Of a stretch of DNA of 20,503 nucleotides, positions 6,378-13,205 are shown piece after piece; position 1 is the stretch's first letter, and each line of letters starts with the position of its first letter. The notes under the pieces are model-generated. The model saw only the letters and a program-made list of their open reading frames with translations. It ran no database searches and was not told the DNA's origin. The DNA comes from Desulfovibrionaceae bacterium (GTDB lineage: Bacteria; Desulfobacterota; Desulfovibrionia; Desulfovibrionales; Desulfovibrionaceae): assembly GCA_900770205.1 (NCBI GenBank), contig CAAGJV010000054.1, positions 1-20,503 on the forward strand. The letters are read 5' to 3'. The translations under genes and the position numbers were made by a program.

Positions 6378-7391
6378 TCACCGACACGACAGGACAATAC
6401 GGAGAGAGTGTTCACCGGGGATATGTGCTGCAACAGAGGCCATAACCACCTGAACTGCGCTCAATGCAAGTTCAACCCCTCGCTCTCCGTCCATTATCTC
6501 TACCTCTGCCGTTATCTTCCGGCCATCCATGCTGCATACAGGGCTTCCGGAATAAGTAAGCCCATACCATGCTGCAATGGCACCTGCTGCCCTGTTTCCC
6601 TTTTGACAGGCCTCCATGAAAAATCCTTCCTTTCCTTTTTGCAGAAAGATAATTTCTGAAGGATCTACGGTCATCGAAGCCACTGCATGAGAAAGATGTT
6701 TTCTTTCCATACTTTTTGCTGCAACAGCATTAAGAAGCACACGAAGCACACCATCAAGATCCAAATCAGAGGTATCAACAATAACGGCGTCTTCTGCCGG
6801 CTTCAAAGGATCGATGGCACGCCCCCTGTCCTGCTTATCCCTTTCTTCTATGCTGCGCCTGATTTCCTCCAGCGTGGAACCATTCAGCGTTCCTCTTTCT
6901 TCAAGCTCCAGATACCGGCGCAAGGCACGGACTTCAGAGCGTGCATCGAGGAAAAACTTACAGGAAGCGTCAGGGAAAACTTTTGTCCCCATATCGCGCC
7001 CTTCTGCCACCAGAGAATAAATGGAGCCAAGCCTTCTCTGTTCAGACTGAAGTTCCTCCCGAAGCACTGGAAGACGGGCTACAAGGGAAGCCATCCTGGC
7101 AGCCTTTTCCGTGCGGATCTCAGGTCCAACAGGGATTCCATTGCAGAAAAGCTGCGGCAGGCCCTCCTGCCCCTCCTCCAGAGAAAAACGGTACCTGCGG
7201 CATTGGGCTCTCAGGCTTTCTTCATCCATATCTGCTGCTTTTGCCCCGATATGCAGCCCCAGAGTACGGTACATGGCCCCTGTATCAAGATAGGCCACCT
7301 TGAGTTCTGAGGCCAGGCGGCGAGCCAGCGTACTTTTCCCCACCCCGGCGGGGCCATCAATCGTAATGACGCCCCTGAAAGATTCCGGCAT
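6378..7391 (-). CDS. cmk: Cytidylate kinase with an extra C-terminal domain
   Basis: A 337-residue protein. Residues 1 to about 225 are a standard CMP/dCMP kinase: P-loop DGPAGVGKST (12-21), YLDTGAMYR (34-42), VAEGRDMGT (128-136), FFLDARSEVRALRR (146-159), the lid with RDKQDRGRAIDPL (184-196), and VDTSDLDLDGV (205-215). Normal Cmk stops near 220-230. Here the same frame continues for about 110 residues (about 226-337) that I cannot assign; this tail has an alternating strand/helix look with KITAEVEIMDGERG followed by an Ala/Val-rich helix. The start at 7391 (ATG) is preferred over an in-frame TTG at 7397 because GGAG lies 7 nt before the ATG but only 1 nt before the TTG. The gene begins 2 bp after the hisC stop, indicating translational coupling. 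Confidence 0.93.
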   Translation of the reverse strand: MPESFRGVITIDGPAGVGKSTLARRLASELKVAYLDTGAMYRTLGLHIGAKAADMDEESLRAQCRRYRFSLEEGQEGLPQLFCNGIPVGPEIRTEKAARMASLVARLPVLREELQSEQRRLGSIYSLVAEGRDMGTKVFPDASCKFFLDARSEVRALRRYLELEERGTLNGSTLEEIRRSIEERDKQDRGRAIDPLKPAEDAVIVDTSDLDLDGVLRVLLNAVAAKSMERKHLSHAVASMTVDPSEIIFLQKGKEGFFMEACQKGNRAAGAIAAWYGLTYSGSPVCSMDGRKITAEVEIMDGERGVELALSAVQVVMASVAAHIPGEHSLRIVLSCR

Positions 7392-7393
7392 TT

Positions 7394-8512
7394 TCAAGCT
7401 CCCATTATTTCATGCAGGCTGTCCAGAAACAACGTATTCTGCTCATCGGTGCCAACACTCACTCTCAGCCATTCCGGAAGCTGATAGCTCCCCAGGGCTC
7501 TGATAATGATCCCGCGCTTCAGGAGTTCTCCATGAACAGTCTTTGCATCTGCGCTTCCTTCCGGCGTGCGGAACATAACAAAATTCGACAGGCTTGGAGG
7601 AACATCGCAGCCCATAGCCGTGAGTTCTTCCGTTATCCTGCGCCGTCCATTTTCCACCGTTTTAAGGGTGCTGTTTCTGAACTCTTCATCGGAAAGAGCC
7701 GCTATCGCCGCTTCTTCTGCAAGAATATTAAGAGAGAAAGGCAGGCGAACCCGCCACATATAATCAGCTATGGCAGGAGGAAGAATGGCGTAGCCTATGC
7801 GCATGCCTGCAAGGCCATAGAGCTTTGAAAACGTGCGCATAAGCGCAACATTGGGCAGACTGTCCAACCGTGATAAAAGCGAGTGTTCCTGCCCGGCAAA
7901 CTCAACATAAGCTTCATCAACGATAAGAAGACATGCGGGAGGGAGAGAGCGTGCAAACGCTTCAAGTTCATCGAGAGAGGCCACTCTGCCAGATGGATTA
8001 TCTGGCGAAGTCACAAAAGCCAGCGTTGTGTTTTCATCTGCCAGACTCAGGAGAGACGAAAAATCAAAGGAAAAATCAGGATTCAATGGAGCACGCCTGA
8101 GCTCAACTCCTGCCATTTTTGCCTGCGTAGGGTAGAGCCCGAAGCAGGGAGAAAATGCCACGGCATTATGAACGCCGGGAACGGCACGGATGCGGAACAG
8201 AAGATCGATCACCTCATCGGAGCCATTCCCTACAAAGATACGCTTTTCCTCAACCCCATAATAGGAAGCAATGGCCTTCACAAGCCTTGGGTTGCCAGAC
8301 TGTGGGTAGCGAAAGGCATCGCAGGCATGCTCGCAGATAACCTTCTGAACCCGGGGAGATACTCCCAGCGGATTTTCATTGCTGGCCATTTTTATCACGC
8401 GGGAAAGAGAATAGCGTTCCGCTATTTCCGCAATACTGAGACCAGGTTCATAAGATTTAAAGGCCGCCACTTCCGGGCGGACATCGTTACAGGAAGTAAA
8501 AGAAAAAGGCAT
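7394..8512 (-). CDS. hisC: Histidinol-phosphate aminotransferase
   Basis: A 372-residue fold-type I PLP aminotransferase that makes L-histidinol phosphate from imidazole-acetol phosphate and glutamate. Seen in order: NENPLG (substrate-binding region, about 46-51), GNGSDEVIDLL (95-105), SPDNPSG (169-175), DEAYVEF with the PLP-ring Asp (199-205), and the Schiff-base lysine K230 in TFSKLYGLAGMRIGY with the phosphate-binding Arg at 238. The second in-frame ATG (8512) is chosen because GAGG lies 7 nt before it; the first ATG (8518) is almost on top of the Shine-Dalgarno. No other his gene is in the window, so hisC is separated from the rest of the pathway. Specificity for histidinol phosphate, rather than aromatic amino acids, is inferred from overall family resemblance. 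Confidence 0.93.
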   Translation of the reverse strand: MPFSFTSCNDVRPEVAAFKSYEPGLSIAEIAERYSLSRVIKMASNENPLGVSPRVQKVICEHACDAFRYPQSGNPRLVKAIASYYGVEEKRIFVGNGSDEVIDLLFRIRAVPGVHNAVAFSPCFGLYPTQAKMAGVELRRAPLNPDFSFDFSSLLSLADENTTLAFVTSPDNPSGRVASLDELEAFARSLPPACLLIVDEAYVEFAGQEHSLLSRLDSLPNVALMRTFSKLYGLAGMRIGYAILPPAIADYMWRVRLPFSLNILAEEAAIAALSDEEFRNSTLKTVENGRRRITEELTAMGCDVPPSLSNFVMFRTPEGSADAKTVHGELLKRGIIIRALGSYQLPEWLRVSVGTDEQNTLFLDSLHEIMGA

Positions 8513-8528
8513 GAGCATTCCTCAACAT

Positions 8529-8580
8529 TAAAAATACAAAAAAGGCTTTCCTTCACAGACAACGCCGAGAGAGGAAAGCC
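8529..8580 (-). terminator. Intrinsic terminator of the universal stress protein gene
   Basis: An 8-bp stem, GGCTTTCC (8544-8551) with GGAAAGCC (8573-8580), with a long loop of about 21 nt. On the minus strand it is followed by TTTTTTGTATTTTT. It lies 21 bp after the stop of the uspA-like gene and ends just before the hisC Shine-Dalgarno (about 8520-8525). Confidence 0.75.
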
Positions 8581-8601
8581 CCTGACTATTCATGAATAAA
8601 A

Positions 8602-9075
8602 CTAATCCTTATACATCGCGCCGCCGGTATAGGTTTCCGAAGGACGAATAGTAAGGACTGGCAGAGGAGAATTCTTGACGACTCTTTCGGCAACGGAACC
8701 AAAGAGGATACGGTCTATACCCTTTCGTCCATGGGTTCCCATGACAATGATGTCGCCCTGTTCCTTTTCGGCCACTTCAAGAATTTCTTCAGCGGCATAG
8801 CCGACAACAACTTCCGCCTTTGTTTCCACACCTTCAAAATTCTCCGCCACGAACTGAGCCATGGCTTTTTCCGCACCGGAAACTATTTCCCCAACGAAAC
8901 TGTCTATCGTATTCGGTGGGACATGGAATCCCGTGTATTGCGTCAGCGTAGGAGCAGCATAAACGGCGACTATTGTGGCATTCATGGCCTTAGCAAGCAT
9001 GCAGGCGTATTCAGCGACTGTCTTGCTGTGCTCGGAAAGATCCAACGCACATATGATCTTCTGCAGCTTTGGCAT
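8602..9075 (-). CDS. Universal stress protein, UspA family, ATP-binding type
   Basis: A 157-residue single-domain Usp. The N-terminal strand KIICALDLSEHS carries the conserved Asp (D12), and the C-terminal half has the nucleotide-binding signature G-x2-G-x9-G-S as GTHGRKGIDRILFGSVAERVV (residues 113-133), the pattern of ATP-binding Usps such as MJ0577. Family members are soluble cytoplasmic dimers induced by growth arrest or stress; the specific role here cannot be told. The start is supported by ATAGGAGGCAATATG. It has a predicted promoter and its own terminator, so it is a single-gene unit between the sensor-like operon and hisC. A short inverted repeat in the leader (GCCTC 9100-9104 with GAGGC 9079-9083) overlaps the Shine-Dalgarno. 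Confidence 0.95.
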   Translation of the reverse strand: MPKLQKIICALDLSEHSKTVAEYACMLAKAMNATIVAVYAAPTLTQYTGFHVPPNTIDSFVGEIVSGAEKAMAQFVAENFEGVETKAEVVVGYAAEEILEVAEKEQGDIIVMGTHGRKGIDRILFGSVAERVVKNSPLPVLTIRPSETYTGGAMYKD

Positions 9076-9127
9076 ATTGCCTCCTATGTTTCTGCGTCCG
9101 AGGCGGAATGCCCCTAACTATGGTTTT

Positions 9128-9156
9128 AATATAAGGAATTTCATTTCAAGATGCAA
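9128..9156 (-). promoter_or_regulatory. Probable promoter of the universal stress protein gene
   Basis: On the minus strand TTGCAT (9151-9156, 3/6 to -35) is separated by 17 bp from TATATT (9128-9133, 5/6 to -10). It lies 53 bp before the start codon. The -35 overlaps a short inverted repeat, ATGC-AAGC-GCAT (9151-9162). Confidence 0.45.
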
Positions 9157-9186
9157 GCGCATGCCTCCGAAAAACTCAGGAATTCC

Positions 9187-12100
9187 TTACAAGCGGGCAG
9201 CCTCCGCTTTCATTTCCCCGATAATTTCTGCAGCCGCATCAATATCGCCCTCTTCCCATGCCGCTCTGAAGCAGCGCGCCATGTCTGCAAGCGTATGCAT
9301 GCCGCATTCTTCAGCAGAAGCAGCCAGTTCGCGGGAGCCTTTTCGTATACCCTGCACATCTCCATCGGCAAAAGATACGGCAATGCTGTCCAGCATGGCA
9401 TAAAACGACCTGGATTTTTCATCGAGGCCTTCTGCCGGTTCACCCCGGTCATCCCCCTGAATTTTTTCATCCATCTCCGCTTCTCGTACGGCTGGAACAG
9501 GGGATTCACAAATGAACTCGGCGCCCAGATCTATCAGAGGCTCTCCTTCTCCTGTACTGCTGCTCTGAAAACCGGGAAACGAGACTCTCTCATTTTCCGT
9601 CAACTCCTGAATTCCACTCTCTGCCAGAAGAACATTTTCAGGAGAAAGTTCAGTGACATCCTCTGATCTGAGTTTCTCTTTCCACAGTTCTTCTGCCTCT
9701 TCACCGCGTTGTGAAGCATTCTGTACCGTATCGTTTATTCCTTTAAGAGCATTTTCCTCATTCCCGGAAAACAAGGAAGAAATCCACCTCGTTCTTTTTT
9801 TGCCAGGAGAAGGCTCTTTCAGCACTAACACATCTTTCGCCGGTGCTTTTTCATCCTCTTTGCTTTCACTGAAACGAGAACGTTCGCATGATCCGTTCAG
9901 GGCTGCGGCAGTCAAACTTCCCACAGCCTTGGGCTGCATGCGAAGCTCTCCAGATCGTGCCCCAGCCAGAACAGCAGCCAGGGTGATGCGCTGTGGTGTC
10001 AGTACCGGTTTTTTCTGGGAAGGATCGATCAGCCATCTTGCCATGGCACGGAGGTCTTTGCGAACAACGGGAAGAGCAATGGCTTCATCACAGCCTGCCT
10101 TCGACATCCGCTCCGCCTGTCTGCTATCGCATGCCAGCAGAAGAAAAGGAACCGGCGCAACTTCCCTCTCTCCCTCAAACATCCGAATGGAAGCAAGCCC
10201 GTTAATCATATCGTCTTCGCCAAGAATTCCATCGAAAACAACAAGAGCAGCGGGAGAGGCTGCATACAACGAGGCAGCCTCCTGTGCACTGATAGCTTCC
10301 CTCAGGCGATGACCCATATTTTCAAGGTAATACGCATACATCTGCCGGCTTATGCCATTGGGAGAAACCAGTATGATCCCCGATTTTTTACTCCCTTCTT
10401 TTTTCTGATCCTGCACGGTGGAAAGATCCTCTTCGTCTTCATTCATAACCTCACAATTCATGCTGAAAGAAAGGCATCTTTCCCCTGGGGTGCTTTCAAC
10501 AAAGAAACTTCCTTCATGGGCTGAGGCAAGTTCCCATGCCCTGGCAAGCAGCGTACTCTGACGCCCCCGGGGAGGAACAGCATCCCCATTGTCGGAAATC
10601 GAGAACTGAAGATGGCCTGCATGCGTACTCGCCATCGTACGCCGCACCCGCAAGCTGACACATCCATGCGAAGAAGCATGAACGGCATCTGCGAGGAGAA
10701 GGGAAAGGAGAGCCATGAGGCGCCTGGCATCTCCCTTGAATTTACGGCCCAGCTGTGGCGCTACATACCACGATAATCCCAGTCCCTTTTTTTCCGCCTC
10801 ATCGGAAACCGAAGAGAAGCTTTTCTGGATAACATCCCTCAGTTCAAAGACCTGGAGGGAAGATTCCGGAAGCTCAGACTCTGCCGGAAGATCAAGCGCT
10901 TTTTCAGAAAGCCTGCGGGCAGCAGCCACCATAGCGTCTGCATGGCGCATGATACCCTCTTTCTGTTCAGATATTCCGGAACGAGAAAGGGCAAGATCAA
11001 GCCGACACGCCTCATCAAAAAGCTCCTCTGCTGTTCCCCGAAAGGCACGGCGAAGGGCTGCAAGACTGTTTTCCCTATAAATATTCGCTCTTGGTTCCAC
11101 ACTCCTGAGGACAGGAACCATGGCTTCCTGTTTTTCAGAATGTCTTTCGTCATGCAGCGGTGCAGAAGCAAGAAATAGCATGCCTATAGTCTGGCCGACA
11201 TAGAGAACCGCTTCCCACCAGAGGCTTTCCGGAGAATGAAGAATTCCCCACAGAGACGTCAGCGCACCTCCCCCCAGAAAAAGACAGGAGAGAAAGAATG
11301 CTCCGCTTCCCCTCTCTCCCCGGAAAAGCAGCAGAAGGGAAGGAAAAATGCAGAAGATGGCGGCAGCAGGCCACAAGGGGAGGATCCTTACGCACCATGT
11401 CATACCCGGAAGAAGCGGCACAATGGCGGCGCAGGCTCCCGGCAAGGCTATGAGCAGAAAAAGCATATCCAGCCATGGAGAAACGGTTCTCGTCCTCATG
11501 ATAACACGCCCTGCATGGGGAAGCATGAACAAGGCCACCCCAGCCGAGAACATACTGGGAAAAATTCCCGCGGGAGAGGCCGAAGGCACCGACCACCACA
11601 TCTGAGCCATGGATGCCAATGCCAGCATTCCCGTCCAGAAGCGGGCAGCACTTTTCTCCGTGAGGCTGAGCAGCAGGCAAAGGACTCCCAAAAGCCCCAT
11701 GCCGCACAGCGAAGAGATGAATGCGAACCTCGCAGGGGAAGACATAACAAGCTCAGGCACACTTAAAACAGGCCGGAACCAAAGGCCAGGCTGCCCTTCC
11801 ATGCGTATAAGAACTTTCCCATATCTCCCTGCAGAAGACAGGTCATACACTCCGTGCGATACGTTTCCGGCAGTGCTCCAATTCCGTCCATCCAAAGATG
11901 CCCATACGGCAGCAGAAGGAGGTATCTGCCCGCCAAGATCAAGCCAGTGCATGGATGGAGAAAAGCCCTTGACTTCTGCCAGATCAAGAAACATCCATAG
12001 CCCGCCCGAATACGGGGCAAGCCATTCTTTGGAATAAGGCTTGAACGCTGGCAGATGCTCCGCAACGGCTGAAGCCTCCATTTTTCCATGCTGCTCAGAA

Positions 12101-12339
12101 AATACGGAAATGTGGGAAAGTATGCTCAATCTTTCTGAAAGCATTCCCTTTTCCGGCAAGACTGCAGGCTGCGGCCCTGCCTTGATCTCCACCTGCTCCG
12201 GAAGAACATGGGCCGGAATGGGAACGACAGCATCTCCCTGAACATCCGCCGCATAGAGCGGGCAATGCATGCAGGAGAAAGCCCATACCATCATGACAAC
12301 GAGCATGTATCGGCAGCGAAAAGAATACAATAACGACAT
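9187..12339 (-). CDS. 7TMR-DISM hybrid histidine-kinase-like protein, apparently a pseudokinase
   Basis: A 1050-residue membrane protein with the plan of a hybrid sensor kinase: signal peptide (1-30, PLYA|A); periplasmic beta-rich domain (about 60-200); seven hydrophobic helices (about 204-394), resembling 7TMR-DISM receptors; DHp-like helices (about 425-485); HATPase-like domain (about 498-630); receiver-like domain (654-772); a long acidic linker (about 775-970); and an Hpt-like bundle (about 975-1050). Key residues look lost throughout. The H-box position reads AEELFDEA, with no His. The N-box Asn is D551 (LLLADAVHASSHG). G1 keeps D583-N-G but its second Gly is Ala. The G2 GxGLGL box is missing. 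The receiver has SPN for the acidic pair, keeps D703, but has Ala and Leu for the Thr/Ser and Lys. The Hpt His is R1003. It is last in the preP–TPR operon, 16 bp after the TPR gene. Domain limits are by eye. Confidence 0.8.
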   Translation of the reverse strand: MSLLYSFRCRYMLVVMMVWAFSCMHCPLYAADVQGDAVVPIPAHVLPEQVEIKAGPQPAVLPEKGMLSERLSILSHISVFSEQHGKMEASAVAEHLPAFKPYSKEWLAPYSGGLWMFLDLAEVKGFSPSMHWLDLGGQIPPSAAVWASLDGRNWSTAGNVSHGVYDLSSAGRYGKVLIRMEGQPGLWFRPVLSVPELVMSSPARFAFISSLCGMGLLGVLCLLLSLTEKSAARFWTGMLALASMAQMWWSVPSASPAGIFPSMFSAGVALFMLPHAGRVIMRTRTVSPWLDMLFLLIALPGACAAIVPLLPGMTWCVRILPLWPAAAIFCIFPSLLLLFRGERGSGAFFLSCLFLGGGALTSLWGILHSPESLWWEAVLYVGQTIGMLFLASAPLHDERHSEKQEAMVPVLRSVEPRANIYRENSLAALRRAFRGTAEELFDEACRLDLALSRSGISEQKEGIMRHADAMVAAARRLSEKALDLPAESELPESSLQVFELRDVIQKSFSSVSDEAEKKGLGLSWYVAPQLGRKFKGDARRLMALLSLLLADAVHASSHGCVSLRVRRTMASTHAGHLQFSISDNGDAVPPRGRQSTLLARAWELASAHEGSFFVESTPGERCLSFSMNCEVMNEDEEDLSTVQDQKKEGSKKSGIILVSPNGISRQMYAYYLENMGHRLREAISAQEAASLYAASPAALVVFDGILGEDDMINGLASIRMFEGEREVAPVPFLLLACDSRQAERMSKAGCDEAIALPVVRKDLRAMARWLIDPSQKKPVLTPQRITLAAVLAGARSGELRMQPKAVGSLTAAALNGSCERSRFSESKEDEKAPAKDVLVLKEPSPGKKRTRWISSLFSGNEENALKGINDTVQNASQRGEEAEELWKEKLRSEDVTELSPENVLLAESGIQELTENERVSFPGFQSSSTGEGEPLIDLGAEFICESPVPAVREAEMDEKIQGDDRGEPAEGLDEKSRSFYAMLDSIAVSFADGDVQGIRKGSRELAASAEECGMHTLADMARCFRAAWEEGDIDAAAEIIGEMKAEAARL

Positions 12340-12355
12340 GACATTCCCGCAGTAG

Positions 12356-13177
12356 TTACTTCACGATATGCTCACGCACAGGGAGACCGGCAGGATCAGC
12401 GGCATCGGGCTGAAGAGCAAGCACCCTTTTCCATAAGGGTTCTGCCTCTGAGCTTCGCCCCATCCCTTCCAGAAGATACGCGCCATGGATAAGCGCAGGG
12501 AGAAAGTTCTCATCCCATGCCCATGCCTGCGTATAGGCCCGCAGCGCAATTTCTTTTCTTCCGCGGGACTCCAGCTGAAAAGCCGCATCAACCATAAGTT
12601 CGGGGATAAGAGCTTTCAGCTCAGCGCCACTGGATAACGTAAAATCCGGCACTCTTTTCAGCACCGTTTTCCAGAAGGAAGACGCTTGTTCCGGCTGTTC
12701 CCTATCGAGAAGCAGGGTTACGCCTTTATTAAAAACAGCGTTTTTATGATCAGGATGGGCCTTCAGCACCTGGTCATAGCACTCTATGGCCTTTTCCGGT
12801 TTTCCTGCCATCCTGTACATGCTTCCCATATCTGTTCTGACATCGGCATTCTCTGGATGGATACGGAGAGAGTTCTGGTAAGCTTCGATGGCCTCTTCCG
12901 CCTTCCCTGCATCGAAGCAGGCATTTCCCAGTTCTGCCCATATCGCTGCATTATCCGGCTGCCGCTGCGCCTCTTCCCGCAGATGCTGGATATGATTATC
13001 TGCCGGCTCCGGGGAGATTTTTGTTCCTGAAAGGCTGCTGACCACAGCTCCCGTGTCCTGCCGGATGGATTTATGCTCCGACACCACTCCTCCGCAGACA
13101 AAGCCGATAATAAAGGCCGCAATACCCATAATAACAGCCGAACTTGTCAGCACAGTACCGCGTGTCTTTTCACTCAT
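12356..13177 (-). CDS. Membrane-anchored TPR protein
   Basis: A 273-residue protein with one N-terminal membrane helix (about residues 12-32, preceded by KTR, so the C-terminal part is probably periplasmic) followed by tetratricopeptide repeats. Three clear repeats span about 76-177 (AIWAELGNACFDAGKAEEAI, then RTDMGSMYRMAGKPEKAI and AVFNKGVTLLLDREQPEQA), and a second group lies at about 192-259. TPRs are protein-interaction scaffolds; no specific subfamily is evident, although the plan is similar to CcmI/NrfG-like assembly factors. The start has AGAGG about 10 nt upstream. It lies 28 bp after preP and 16 bp before the pseudokinase gene, so the three are very likely co-transcribed, and its repeats could face the periplasmic domain of that protein. 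This pairing is inferred from position only. Confidence 0.85.
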   Translation of the reverse strand: MSEKTRGTVLTSSAVIMGIAAFIIGFVCGGVVSEHKSIRQDTGAVVSSLSGTKISPEPADNHIQHLREEAQRQPDNAAIWAELGNACFDAGKAEEAIEAYQNSLRIHPENADVRTDMGSMYRMAGKPEKAIECYDQVLKAHPDHKNAVFNKGVTLLLDREQPEQASSFWKTVLKRVPDFTLSSGAELKALIPELMVDAAFQLESRGRKEIALRAYTQAWAWDENFLPALIHGAYLLEGMGRSSEAEPLWKRVLALQPDAADPAGLPVREHIVK

Positions 13178-13205
13178 CGTCTATTATCCTCTGAATTCCG
13201 CAGCA

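Noticed and set aside
7392..7397. TTG start codon for cmk at 7397
   Set aside because: The Shine-Dalgarno is 1 nt from it but 7 nt from the ATG at 7391, so the ATG is preferred.
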